This document shows, in pieces, positions 35,243 to 43,609 of a stretch of 64,000 bases of DNA. The notes beneath the pieces are model-generated. The model did no database searches, was not told the origin of the DNA, and saw only the letters and a list, made by a program, of their open reading frames with translations. Source of the stretch: Cytobacillus sp. NJ13 (GTDB taxonomy: Bacteria > Bacillota > Bacilli > Bacillales > Cytobacillaceae); contig JAUCFP010000006.1 in NCBI GenBank assembly GCA_030348385.1, positions 3,623,501 through 3,687,500 of the forward strand, given 5' to 3'. The translations under genes were made by a program, and so were the position numbers. Numbering within the stretch: position 1 is the stretch's first letter; the number at the start of each line of letters is the position of its first letter.

Positions 35243-35845
35243 ATGAGTAAAGCTTCCTCTTCTGAAATTAAGAGAGGACAATCCATATCCTTTCGTGTAC
35301 CATCTGACACTCCTGATCATATTCTGAAGCATCTGCAAAAGCTTAAGGAAACCGAAAAGCGGAATTTTTCGAGCAAAATGGCCGAATTTGTGATGCAGGG
35401 AGTCAGCAGTTCACAATCAAAAGACCGGGAAACCATTACCATTCCCCTTCCTAAGGGGTTAAGCAAAATACAGCGCGACTGGCTAAAGCATGAGCACTCA
35501 GAAGCATTGCTCGGCAGCATCCTATACCAGCTGATTACAGATCCGGTGCGGGCAACATCTCTGCTGGCTTCTTTAAACAGCCGGTCTTCTGATATTGATG
35601 AAGCTCTATATCTGCAGGAGGAGCCGAGACATTCGGTGAGTCAGTATGATTCCGCAGCTGCAGCTTTAGAAGAAGACGATCTATCTGAAGCTGATTTGAC
35701 GGCTATTGAAGATGATTTGCTTGACTTTGATTGGGAAAAAGCCAAACAGGAACAGCAAGAGAACGCAGAAGGTGAAACTGAAGAGGAAAGCGAAGAAGAC
35801 CTGGATACTCTTCTTGGCGGCTTTCTTGCACATATGAATAAATGA
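35243..35845 (+). CDS. ParR-like DNA-binding adaptor of the ParM system
   Basis: A 200-residue protein. Residues about 12-52 (GQSISFRVPSDTPDHILKHL, then NFSSKMAEFVMQGV) look like a ribbon-helix-helix DNA-binding fold. A middle helical part and a strongly acidic tail (about 150-190, Glu/Asp-rich) follow. Alp7R and ParR proteins have this layout: the N-terminus binds centromere repeats and the C-terminus contacts the actin filament end. It begins 11 bases after parM with a weak AGGGTG site, and a strong terminator follows. Assignment relies on both context and sequence. Confidence 0.75.
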   Translation: MSKASSSEIKRGQSISFRVPSDTPDHILKHLQKLKETEKRNFSSKMAEFVMQGVSSSQSKDRETITIPLPKGLSKIQRDWLKHEHSEALLGSILYQLITDPVRATSLLASLNSRSSDIDEALYLQEEPRHSVSQYDSAAAALEEDDLSEADLTAIEDDLLDFDWEKAKQEQQENAEGETEEESEEDLDTLLGGFLAHMNK

Positions 35846-35851
35846 GTTTGG

Positions 35852-35886
35852 GGAGAGTTTCAGTGATGAAACTCTCCTTTTTTGTA
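35852..35886 (+). terminator. Terminator of the parMR operon
   Basis: GGAGAGTTTCA pairs perfectly with TGAAACTCTCC around a 4-base loop, followed by eight T. Confidence 0.9.
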
Positions 35887-35954
35887 TTGGGAAGAGGGTT
35901 TTCTGGGTAATTTACAACTATAGCCTATCCTGGCACGAAAAGGAGGAATTTCAA

Positions 35955-36866
35955 TTGAATTATGATTGCCTGATTGTTGGAGGAGGTATTGCGGGACTGC
36001 AGGCTGCCATTCAGCTGGGCAGATATAAACATAAGGTGCTGGTGCTTGATTCCAATGATGGGCGTTCCACGATATGTAAAAGCTATCATAATATCTTAGG
36101 TTATCCTGATGGTGTGAGCGGCCCTGAGCTCAGAGAGATTGGGAAAAAGCACGCGGAAAGCCTTGGAGTGGAGTTTGTTAATGAAAAAGTGGAGCAGGCA
36201 GGAAAGGGAGATGGAGGTTTTGTGGTTTCATCCCAAAGGGGCAATAAATATTCGGGCAAACGGATTTTGCTTGCAACGGGAATTATGGACCGGATGCCGT
36301 CCTTCCCTGAATTAATGCCTTGTCTCGGCATTTCTGTCTATGTCTGCCCTGACTGCGACGGATATGAGGTAAAGGATAAACGCACCATTGTGCTGGGCTC
36401 TGGAAATGCCGGCGCCAATATGGCATTAACATTGTCTTATTGGACAAATGATCTAGTTTTTATCAACCATGAGAAAAAGCCGGCAGATCAGAAATTACTG
36501 GAGAAAATGAAAGAAAAAAAGATTGAATACCTTGAAGAATCTATAGGTGAGATACTCGCAGAAGACGAAAAATTCAACGGTGTACAGCTAGAAAACGGAA
36601 AAAAAATCACAGGCGAAAAAGGATTTATCGCTTTTGGAGGAAACGAAGTAAAATCTGACCTGGCAAAGCAGCTCGGTGCAGAGCGCCTTGAAAACAAGCA
36701 CATCCTGACAGATCCCCGCTCAAAAATGACAAGTGCCAAAAATGTTTGGGCAGCAGGCGATGTGGCAGCCCATTCTGAACAAGTAACCATTGCAATGGGG
36801 GAGGGTTCACAGGCTGCCATTTGGATCCATAAATCGCTTTTACAGGATAAAAATAAACCTAATTAG
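35955..36866 (+). CDS. Thioredoxin reductase-like flavoprotein
   Basis: A 303-residue pyridine nucleotide-disulfide oxidoreductase. The FAD motif is CLIVGGGIAGLQAAIQLG, a redox CxxC lies in VCPDCDGYEV (about residue 130), the NAD(P)H motif is TIVLGSGNAGANMAL, and the closing FAD motif is NVWAAGDVAAHSEQ. The protein is of the TrxB-like low-molecular-weight class; the partner (thioredoxin, bacillithiol disulfide or other) is unknown. The TTG at 35955 follows AGGAGG by eight bases. It is transcribed alone after the parMR terminator. Confidence 0.85.
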   Translation: MNYDCLIVGGGIAGLQAAIQLGRYKHKVLVLDSNDGRSTICKSYHNILGYPDGVSGPELREIGKKHAESLGVEFVNEKVEQAGKGDGGFVVSSQRGNKYSGKRILLATGIMDRMPSFPELMPCLGISVYVCPDCDGYEVKDKRTIVLGSGNAGANMALTLSYWTNDLVFINHEKKPADQKLLEKMKEKKIEYLEESIGEILAEDEKFNGVQLENGKKITGEKGFIAFGGNEVKSDLAKQLGAERLENKHILTDPRSKMTSAKNVWAAGDVAAHSEQVTIAMGEGSQAAIWIHKSLLQDKNKPN

Positions 36867-36963
36867 GTTTGAACATAAAATTAAAAGGGTATATATTGGT
36901 TTATTTCTGTACACTTTTCTCATATAATAGCCTATAAGCTATTAAAAGAGAAAGGTGTATGCA

Positions 36964-37416
36964 TTGAAGAAAGAAAGCTTGGATCTAGTCGTTCGGGAGT
37001 TACTGGAGAAATCGGGGTGTCTGGCAGAGATTAAATTAGAGAATCATTTTCCGGGAAATCGTATAGCTGGTGGAAAGTACAGCATGGGAACACATACCGT
37101 AACCCTATATATAGAAGAGATTAAGAACCAATGCCAGCAGCTGTTTTCTTCTGCTGATCGTTTCTTGGACTATTTCACAGTTGTACTTGCTCATGAGCTT
37201 GGCCATGCTGAAGATGCAGAGCTGGAGGAATTGGCCAATCATCTTGATTCCTGCATAACAGAGCAGGAACGCTGCCTTACAGCATTGAAAATTGAGGAAA
37301 ATGCATGGGCATTTGCTGAAAAACTGCTGCCGGATATGGATAAGGCCTTCATGCAGAAAATTATCTATCATTCGTTAAAACCATACCGGGAGCAGCTTCA
37401 AGTGGAGCCAGCCTGA
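36964..37416 (+). CDS. Small HExxH-motif protein, possible metallopeptidase
   Basis: A 150-residue protein without signal or membrane segments. It has a zincin-type motif in VVLAHELGHAED (about residues 78-89), followed by helical Glu-rich sequence. A third zinc ligand is not certain; a Glu in EENAWAFAEKLL is possible, which would resemble ImmA/IrrE-type peptidases. Function is unknown. The TTG at 36964 has AAAGGTG six bases upstream; a GTG at 36955 overlaps that site. It stands alone, with a terminator after it. Confidence 0.65.
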   Translation: MKKESLDLVVRELLEKSGCLAEIKLENHFPGNRIAGGKYSMGTHTVTLYIEEIKNQCQQLFSSADRFLDYFTVVLAHELGHAEDAELEELANHLDSCITEQERCLTALKIEENAWAFAEKLLPDMDKAFMQKIIYHSLKPYREQLQVEPA

Positions 37417-37428
37417 TAATATAGGAGA

Positions 37429-37460
37429 AAGCCGCAGACCAAAATGCTGCGGCTTCTATA
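37429..37460 (+). terminator. Terminator after the HExxH gene
   Basis: AAGCCGCAG pairs perfectly with CTGCGGCTT around a 9-base loop, followed by a T-rich stretch. Confidence 0.8.
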
Positions 37461-37498
37461 TTTTCACCAGATTTTATATCCTTGAATTTAGATAAAAG

Positions 37499-37608
37499 TC
37501 CAGCCTCACAAGGAAAGCTTCGACAGCAGCATCATCGCACGTCTATAAGCGTTAGCTTGCCTACCCCCTCGAGGTGTCGGGGATGGGCAAGGCGCTTCCG
37601 CTTTTCTT
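37499..37608 (+). repeat. Dispersed intergenic repeat, copy R3 (long form)
   Basis: Long copy with the middle module (CACAAGGAAAGCTTCGACAG, CATCATCGCACG, AAGCGTTAGCTT), then CTACCCCCTCGAGG and the tail GGCAAGGCGCTTCCGCTTTT. Together with the cre-like sites it fills the 359-base gap upstream of malL. Confidence 0.75.
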
Positions 37609-37642
37609 ATTTGTCATGAAAAAGGGTATTGAAAAATCCAAT

Positions 37643-37656
37643 TGTAAGCGTTACAC
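37643..37656 (+). promoter_or_regulatory. cre-like site 1 upstream of malL
   Basis: TGTAAGCGTTACAC matches the cre consensus at 12 of 14 positions. It lies 120 bases before the malL ATG and may mediate CcpA or another LacI-family control. Confidence 0.4.
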
Positions 37657-37713
37657 TTACTGTAGTAGTATGCAAATGCTAAAAAGCAGGCAGCTTTTTT
37701 TTATACCGCTTAA

Positions 37714-37727
37714 TGCAAACGTTTGCG
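37714..37727 (+). promoter_or_regulatory. LacI-family operator upstream of malL
   Basis: TGCAAACGTTTGCG contains the perfect palindrome GCAAACGTTTGC. It lies 49 bases before the malL ATG, where a LacI-type repressor (MalR-like or CcpA) would block transcription. Confidence 0.55.
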
Positions 37728-37775
37728 CACCGCGATGATAGAAAAAGAAATTTTATATAAATTGAGGGTGTTAAT

Positions 37776-39437
37776 ATGAAGAAGGCTTGGTGGAAAGAAG
37801 CAGTAGGATATCAAATTTATCCCCGCAGTTTCCAGGACACAAACGGAGATGGAATTGGCGATCTTCAGGGAATCATTCAGCGGCTTGACTATATTAAAGG
37901 ATTAGGGATAGATGTTATCTGGATTTGCCCAATGTACAAATCCCCTAATGATGATAATGGCTACGATATTTCAGATTATCAGGATATCATGGAGGATTTC
38001 GGTTCGATGGAGGATTTCAGCCAGCTAATGGATGAAGTACATAAGCGCGATATGAAGCTGATTCTTGATCTAGTGCTGAACCATACAAGTGACGAACATC
38101 AATGGTTTATCGAATCCCGTTCATCCAAGGAGAACCCGAAGCGGGACTGGTATATTTGGAGAGACGGAAAGAATGGCAAGGAACCGAATAACTGGGAAAG
38201 TATTTTCGGCGGATCAGCATGGGAATACGATGAGAAAACGGAACAGTATTACCTGCATGTTTTTTCAACCAAGCAGCCTGATTTAAACTGGGAGAATAAA
38301 GATGTCCGTGAGGCTTTATATGATACGGTGAACTGGTGGCTGGATAAGGGAATCGACGGTTTCCGGATTGATGCCATCAGCCATATCAAAAAGCGTGCTG
38401 GCCTGCCTGATATGCCGAACCCGAAGAAGCAAAAGTATGTTTCTTCCTTCGATATGCATATGAATCAGGAAGGCATTCATGAATTCTTAAAGGAATTTAA
38501 AGACCGCACATATGCGAACTATGATGTAATGACAGTGGGCGAAGCAAACGGAGTTACCGTGGATGAAGCCGATCTTTGGGTTGGTGAAGAACAGGGTAAA
38601 ATGGATATGATTTTTCAATTTGAACACCTTGGCCTTTGGGATGCAGAAACCAATCCCGAGGTTGATATTGTCGAGTTGAAAAAAGTTCTTACCCGCTGGC
38701 AGAAAGGCCTGGAAGCTGATGGCTGGAACGCTTTATTTATCGAAAATCATGATAAGCCTCGTGTCGTTTCAACATGGGGAAATGATGAGGAATACTGGCA
38801 CCAGAGCGCGACATCCATGGGTGCCATGTACTTCCTGATGCAGGGAACGCCATTCATTTATCAGGGACAGGAAATCGGCATGACCAATGTCCAATTCCCA
38901 TCCATTGACGATTATGATGACGTAGCCGTGAAAAACCTGTACCGCCTTAAAAAAGAGGAAGGCATGTCCCATCAGGAAATCATGGATATCATCTGGGCCT
39001 CTTCCCGCGATAACAGCCGTACGCCTATGCAGTGGTCTTCCAGGGACAACGCTGGATTCACAACAGGACAGCCATGGATGAAGGTCAACCCGAACTATAA
39101 GGAAATCAATGTGGAAGTCCAATCGCAGGACCAGGAATCCATCCTTTCGTTCTATAAAAAAATGATTCGATTGAAAAAAGAAAATGAAGTCTTCACCTAT
39201 GGCCAATACGATCTGCTTCTTGAAGAAGATAAGCAAATCTATGCCTATACCCGTACCTCAGTTGATGACAAGGTAGTCGTCATTACGAATCTTTCAACAG
39301 AGGAAGCATCTTTTGAAGCTGAATTTAAGCTTTCTAATAATCAGCTTTTATTGAATAACTACCCGGTTGAAACGCATGAAGATACGGATTCAATTACGCT
39401 TAAGCCTTATGAAGCCCGTGTTTATCGATTGAAATAA
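37776..39437 (+). CDS. malL: Oligo-1,6-glucosidase/alpha-glucosidase (GH13)
   Basis: Cytoplasmic enzyme of 553 residues that hydrolyses isomaltose, maltose and short maltodextrins. It has the GH13 barrel with QIYPRSFQDTNGDGIGDLQG at the start, nucleophile Asp199 (GFRIDAISH), acid/base Glu256 (TVGEANGV) and Asp326 (ENHDKPRV). Subfamily features match Bacillus MalL, and specificity between 1,4 and 1,6 bonds overlaps in this group. There is no signal peptide. It sits behind two cre/LacI-type sites and has its own terminator. It fits with the secreted amylopullulanase at 56-59 kb, whose products it could finish. Confidence 0.92.
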   Translation: MKKAWWKEAVGYQIYPRSFQDTNGDGIGDLQGIIQRLDYIKGLGIDVIWICPMYKSPNDDNGYDISDYQDIMEDFGSMEDFSQLMDEVHKRDMKLILDLVLNHTSDEHQWFIESRSSKENPKRDWYIWRDGKNGKEPNNWESIFGGSAWEYDEKTEQYYLHVFSTKQPDLNWENKDVREALYDTVNWWLDKGIDGFRIDAISHIKKRAGLPDMPNPKKQKYVSSFDMHMNQEGIHEFLKEFKDRTYANYDVMTVGEANGVTVDEADLWVGEEQGKMDMIFQFEHLGLWDAETNPEVDIVELKKVLTRWQKGLEADGWNALFIENHDKPRVVSTWGNDEEYWHQSATSMGAMYFLMQGTPFIYQGQEIGMTNVQFPSIDDYDDVAVKNLYRLKKEEGMSHQEIMDIIWASSRDNSRTPMQWSSRDNAGFTTGQPWMKVNPNYKEINVEVQSQDQESILSFYKKMIRLKKENEVFTYGQYDLLLEEDKQIYAYTRTSVDDKVVVITNLSTEEASFEAEFKLSNNQLLLNNYPVETHEDTDSITLKPYEARVYRLK

Positions 39438-39445
39438 GTTTTGTT

Positions 39446-39477
39446 AGCAGGATTCCTATTAGGAGTCCTGCTTTTTA
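39446..39477 (+). terminator. Terminator after malL
   Basis: AGCAGGA-TCCT pairs with AGGA-TCCTGCT, followed by five T. Confidence 0.85.
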
Positions 39478-39549
39478 TTAAGTCTGATTCTTTTTGAAAT
39501 CACCCCAAAGTGCTAAAATGAGAAAAGTAACCAATGGAGGCGGCAGGCA

Positions 39550-40026
39550 ATGGCGAAGGGTAAAACAAATGCGATGCGTATGCTGGATGCTCAGAAAATG
39601 GATTACGGACTGATTACATATGACAATCAGGACGGTAAAATCGATGGGGTTTCAGTTGCAGCGAAGATTGGCAAAGATCCTGAAGCTGTCTATAAAACCT
39701 TAGTTGCTCAAGGCCACAGCAAGCAGATCTATGTTTTTATCATTCCGGTGGCAGAAGAGCTTGATTTGAAAAAAGCCGCTAAAGCAGCCGGCGAAAAGAA
39801 AGTGGAAATGATTCCGGTCAAAGATATCCAGAAGCTGACCGGCTACATACGCGGCGGCTGCTCCCCGGTCGGAATGAAAAAGCAGTATCCCTCTTTCATT
39901 GATGCAAAGGCATCGGAACTGGATCTGATGATTGTCAGCGGAGGTAAAATCGGCATGCAGATGGAGCTCAAAGCGGAAGACTTGCAGAAGGCAATCGGAG
40001 CTAAACTGGCAGATTTAATTAAATAA
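39550..40026 (+). CDS. ybaK: Cys-tRNA(Pro) deacylase (YbaK/EbsC)
   Basis: Trans-editing enzyme of 158 residues that removes cysteine mischarged on tRNA-Pro. It matches YbaK in length and motifs: the N-terminal MLDAQKMDYGLITYD, the catalytic-loop Lys in VYKTLVAQG, and GYIRGGCSPVGMKKQYPSFI, which forms the substrate pocket. A GGAGG site precedes the ATG. It is transcribed alone between two terminators. Confidence 0.92.
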   Translation: MAKGKTNAMRMLDAQKMDYGLITYDNQDGKIDGVSVAAKIGKDPEAVYKTLVAQGHSKQIYVFIIPVAEELDLKKAAKAAGEKKVEMIPVKDIQKLTGYIRGGCSPVGMKKQYPSFIDAKASELDLMIVSGGKIGMQMELKAEDLQKAIGAKLADLIK

Positions 40027-40033
40027 TTAAAGA

Positions 40034-40071
40034 AAGAGTGCTGAATCACCATGATTCGGCACTCTTTTTTT
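40034..40071 (+). terminator. Terminator after ybaK
   Basis: AAGAGTGC-GAATC pairs with GATTC-GCACTCTT around a 5-base loop, followed by a T run. Confidence 0.9.
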
Positions 40072-40106
40072 ACGAAAAAAGTATAAAATTTTGAACGTCA
40101 ATAATT

Positions 40107-40228
40107 GTCTAGCTCCAGCGCCTACCTCTTCGAGGTCACAAGCCAATCCTCCCAAAAAGGCAAAGAACGCCTTTCCGGGAGGCTCGTCTTGTGCTTGCCG
40201 GGGGTGGGCAAGGCGCTTCCGCTTTTCT
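40107..40228 (+). repeat. Dispersed intergenic repeat, copy R4 (different insert)
   Basis: Starts GTCTAGCTCCAGCGCCTACC and ends GGGTGGGCAAGGCGCTTCCG. The middle is a different module that folds on itself (CAAGC-CAATCCTCCC with GGGAGGCTCGTCTTGTGCTTG). Same boundaries, different cargo compared with R3 and R6. Confidence 0.75.
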
Positions 40229-40301
40229 AAATAGGCTTTCACCCATCCTGCTCCCTTTGCATATTGTAAGGTGAAAATGCATTTCGAAAGGAAGTGTAAG
40301 A

Positions 40302-41411
40302 GTGGCTGGGAAAATATTAAAATACTTCGCCGGCGGGAATACAGCCCGGGGGTTCCACAATTTATTCGAATCGAACCTGCAGGGGCTTGATCGCTTATTC
40401 ATTTTAAAAGGCGGCCCAGGAACAGGCAAATCATCCCTGATGAAAGCAATCGGAGCGGAACTATCCGAAAAAGGCTATGACCTTGAATACATTTATTGCT
40501 CTTCTGACAGTCAATCAATCGATGGTGTGATCATTCCTTCTTTAAAAGCAGGCATTGTCGACGGAACAGCGCCGCATGTGATTGAACCGAAAGCACCCGG
40601 AGCTGTCGAAGAATATATTAATCTCGGAGAAGCTTGGGATTCAAGGGCGTTAGCTGCGAAAAGAGAAGAAATCACTTTACTGTCTGGTCAGATCAGCAAT
40701 TCCTTTGCTGCGGCTTACGACACATTTGCCGAAGCATTGAGAATCCATGATGAATGGGAAAAAATCTATATAGAAAATATGAATTTCCAGAAGGCGGATG
40801 AATTGACGAAGAAGCTGATCTCCGCCTTCTATGGAAATACAAAATTGAATAAGACTCCATCTGTGAAACACCGTTATTTAGGGGCAGCCACTCCGATCGG
40901 AGCGGTGGATTTTGTGCCGAATCTTACGGAGGATATTCAAAAAAGGTACTTCATTAAAGGGCGTCCGGGTTCCGGGAAGTCAACGATGCTGAAAAAGCTG
41001 GCAGCAGAAGCTGAAAACCGCGGATTTGATATTGAAATCTATCATTGCGGGTTTGATCCTCACAGCCTGGACATGATCATTGTACGCGAACTGGGCCTCG
41101 CTATCTTCGACAGCACGGCACCGCATGAGTATTTTCCGAATCGTGATGGGGATGAAATCGTCGACATGTATGAAATTACGATCAATTCGGGCACAGATGA
41201 AATCTTTGCTGAACAGCTAAAGGATATCAGCACCCGTTATAAAAATAAAATGACTGAAGCCATATCCTATCTGGCACGTGCAAAAACCCAGCGGGACACG
41301 CTGGAAAACATCTATGTAAGCGCCATGGACTTTACAGTGGTTGACCGGATTAAAGACAAGGTCCGCACTGAGCTGCTGCTGATTTCAGAGAAAGTCTCAA
41401 TACGGGAATAG
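40302..41411 (+). CDS. Protein with two P-loop ATPase domains (PRK06851 type)
   Basis: A 369-residue soluble protein made of two similar halves, each starting with a Walker A motif: GGPGTGKSS (about residues 37-45) and GRPGSGKST (about 222-230). Each is followed by matching blocks (EYIYCSSDSQSIDGVIIPSL and EIYHCGFDPHSLDMIIVREL, then DGTAPHVIEPK and DSTAPHEYFPN). The internal duplication is clear. The family is widespread in spore-forming Firmicutes, and its function is unknown. A GTG start follows AAGGAAG. A Gly/Pro-rich gene begins 18 bases after the stop, so the two form an operon. Confidence 0.85.
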   Translation: MAGKILKYFAGGNTARGFHNLFESNLQGLDRLFILKGGPGTGKSSLMKAIGAELSEKGYDLEYIYCSSDSQSIDGVIIPSLKAGIVDGTAPHVIEPKAPGAVEEYINLGEAWDSRALAAKREEITLLSGQISNSFAAAYDTFAEALRIHDEWEKIYIENMNFQKADELTKKLISAFYGNTKLNKTPSVKHRYLGAATPIGAVDFVPNLTEDIQKRYFIKGRPGSGKSTMLKKLAAEAENRGFDIEIYHCGFDPHSLDMIIVRELGLAIFDSTAPHEYFPNRDGDEIVDMYEITINSGTDEIFAEQLKDISTRYKNKMTEAISYLARAKTQRDTLENIYVSAMDFTVVDRIKDKVRTELLLISEKVSIRE

Positions 41412-41428
41412 AGAGGAGAACACAAACA

Positions 41429-41875
41429 ATGGATTATACAAATTATCCGTTTTATCCATTTATGAATGACCAGAATGAACATGGACGCATTTTTCCTGGC
41501 GGAGGATTCAACATGCCGGGATTTCCGCCAGGAGGAGGATTCGGACCACCGGGACCGCCACCTGGAGGACCGGGCGGCGGATTTGGGCCTCCAGGTGGTG
41601 GAGGAGGTCCCGGAGGACAGGATGGACCGCCATCAGGGCCTCCTCCGAGCTTTACACCACAGATGCAGCAGGCAACCACATTTGCTGTTGACCCCGGCGC
41701 CATAAGAGGCTGCTTATTTCGCTATACGTATGTATGGCTGCAAAACGGAAGGAGCTTCTGGTTCTACCCGACCTTTGTCGGCAGGACGTCTGTAGCCGGC
41801 TGGCGCTGGAGAAACTGGCGCTGGACGTATTATGGAACAGACTTAAGAAGAATTCGTTCTTTCCAATGTTTTTAA
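41429..41875 (+). CDS. Gly/Pro-rich protein with aromatic C-terminal domain, possible spore surface protein
   Basis: A 148-residue protein. Residues about 24-75 are low-complexity Gly/Pro repeats (GGGFGPPGPPPGGPG type). The last 60 residues are rich in Trp, Tyr, Phe and Arg (YTYVWLQNGRSFWFYPTF, then GWRWRNWRWTYYGTDLRRI) and form a recognisable small domain seen in several bacilli. Such composition is typical of spore coat or exosporium proteins, but nothing here proves it. A GAGGAG site precedes the ATG. It is 18 bases downstream of the double-P-loop ATPase gene and followed by a strong terminator. Confidence 0.7.
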   Translation: MDYTNYPFYPFMNDQNEHGRIFPGGGFNMPGFPPGGGFGPPGPPPGGPGGGFGPPGGGGGPGGQDGPPSGPPPSFTPQMQQATTFAVDPGAIRGCLFRYTYVWLQNGRSFWFYPTFVGRTSVAGWRWRNWRWTYYGTDLRRIRSFQCF

Positions 41876-41890
41876 AATAAAGAGCTAATA

Positions 41891-41923
41891 AAAAGAGGTA
41901 TCCTGCTTCAGGATACCTCTTTT
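41891..41923 (+). terminator. Terminator after the Gly/Pro-rich gene
   Basis: AAAAGAGGTATCCTG pairs perfectly over 15 bp with CAGGATACCTCTTTT. Confidence 0.9.
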
Positions 41924-41985
41924 ATCTGTAGAATCAGCGCTTGTTACACTGATTTAGCAGCCGCTGCAGCTTGCAAATTTTTAAA

Positions 41986-42012
41986 TATCGGTCAGTAAAG
42001 CAAGTTTATCGG
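41986..42012 (+). repeat. Two further TATCGGTCA units
   Basis: TATCGGTCA at 41986 and 42007, 21 bp apart, with a weaker TATCAG at 42026. They are the same core as the array at 27475, in a convergent intergenic gap. Confidence 0.7.
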
Positions 42013-42060
42013 TCACTTCCAGTCATATCAGCTTTTCAGCATTAACCAGATGGAAACCAA

Positions 42061-43425
42061 TTAGAAAAGAATATGGGCAGCCAGCACAATCACCGGCAAA
42101 GTAATAAGCGTTCTTTGGATAAAGATAATAATCAGATCCCATAATGTTACGGGGATTTTAGAGCCAAGCAGAAGCCCGCCCACCTCAGACATATAAATCA
42201 GCTGGGTAACAGATACTGCAGCCACAACAAATCGTGTCATTTCGCTTTCGATGCTTGCCCCGATAACAGATGGCAGGAACATATCGGCGAACCCGACAAC
42301 AAGCGTCTCTGAAGCTGCTTTTGCTTCAGGCACCTGCATCAATTCAAGCAATGGAATGAACGGCATTCCTAAATAAGTGAAAACAGGAGTATACTCGGCA
42401 ATAATTAGAGCCAAAGTTCCCAATGCCATGACAATCGGGGCTACACCCATCCACATATCCAGAATGTTTTTGGCGCCATCCTGGAAGAAGGCTTTCAGGC
42501 TTTGATTGGTGTGCGCTTTTTCCAGAGCCTGCTTAAGTCCCCAGCTGAAAGGAGTGTGTCCTTCAGGAATGCTTTCATCCAGCTCGTTTTCCTGGCCGTT
42601 ATAGTACGTATCAGGCTTTCTGGACAGGGGCCAGATTCTGGGGCTGATAATGGCGCAAATGAATCCCGCTGCTGTGATGGTAAGGTAAAAAGGCACAAAC
42701 ATATGGCCAAGATTCACCTGTGAAATAACAACAAGGCTGAAGGTTATGGATACAACTGAAAACGTTGTGCCAATAATGGCGGCTTCCCTTTTCGTATAAT
42801 AGCCTTCTTCATACTGTTTGCTGGTCAGAAGAACACCAATGGTTCCGTCACCCAGCCAGGAAGCTACACAGTCAATCGATGACCGCCCGGGAAGCTTGAA
42901 TACCGGGCGCATGATTTTCGTTAAAAGCGCACCAAAGAATTCAAGCAATCCGAAGTTCAATAGCAAAGGCAGGAACAGCCCGGCAAATAAAAAGACTGAA
43001 AACAGAATTGGCAGAAGGTCATTTAAGAGCAATCCTCCTGTGTTTTCAGACCAGATCTGTTCAGGACCGATTTGAAAAAGGGTAATAACAGCAAAAACAG
43101 CGCCTATAAATCTCGCTGCAGCCCAGATATAGGGAACGTCAAATAAGTTCTTGAAAAAAGGGCTTTTTTCGATAAAAGCAGGCTTAGCGAATTTTGCCAG
43201 CAATGTACCCAATAGTGTAATGACAATAATAAAGGTCATGATTTCAGGAAGATAGTCTGCGAGCAGGTTTTGGATCCAGCCTGAAAAAATGGCTATGGGA
43301 ATGGTAATATCCCCTTGATATTTGATCGGAACCATGAATAAGCTGATTCCAATTAATGACGGTATGAGAAATTTTATTAGATCTGTAGAAGAATGCTTCT
43401 TTCTTGATGCATCAATCAATATCAT
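42061..43425 (-). CDS. YjiH-family membrane protein (nucleoside-recognition/Gate domains)
   Basis: A 454-residue polytopic membrane protein with about ten hydrophobic segments and the YjiH/Gate motif block (GDGTIGVLLTSKQYEEGYYT, near residue 190) plus the C-terminal block (FADMFLPSVIGASIESEMTR). Family members are probable transporters, but the substrate is unknown. AAGGTG lies before the ATG at 43425. It stands alone on the minus strand. No terminator is evident after the stop. Confidence 0.85.
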   Translation of the reverse strand: MILIDASRKKHSSTDLIKFLIPSLIGISLFMVPIKYQGDITIPIAIFSGWIQNLLADYLPEIMTFIIVITLLGTLLAKFAKPAFIEKSPFFKNLFDVPYIWAAARFIGAVFAVITLFQIGPEQIWSENTGGLLLNDLLPILFSVFLFAGLFLPLLLNFGLLEFFGALLTKIMRPVFKLPGRSSIDCVASWLGDGTIGVLLTSKQYEEGYYTKREAAIIGTTFSVVSITFSLVVISQVNLGHMFVPFYLTITAAGFICAIISPRIWPLSRKPDTYYNGQENELDESIPEGHTPFSWGLKQALEKAHTNQSLKAFFQDGAKNILDMWMGVAPIVMALGTLALIIAEYTPVFTYLGMPFIPLLELMQVPEAKAASETLVVGFADMFLPSVIGASIESEMTRFVVAAVSVTQLIYMSEVGGLLLGSKIPVTLWDLIIIFIQRTLITLPVIVLAAHILF

Positions 43426-43609
43426 TCACCTTTTCCTTATATTTATAAACCACATGTTATTTTAATTCATAATCCCTGAAAAAGCCAACTCTTTCTCTTA
43501 AATTCCACTGTTTCCCTTCTTTTTAAACTTCTAAAACAAACTTATTTTTATGCTCCCATATTATGTTAAAATATGAAATAATCAAAAAAATCAAAAAGCA
43601 GGTGTGCGG

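Noticed and set aside
37499..37608. Insertion sequence or integrated element at the repeat copies
   Set aside because: No transposase frame and no flanking target duplications are visible. The copies are 60-130 bases and non-coding.
41452..41703. Minus-strand Pro/Gly-rich frame
   Set aside because: It is the antisense shadow of the Gly/Pro-rich coding region on the plus strand; GGN/CCN codons read as Pro/Gly on both strands.
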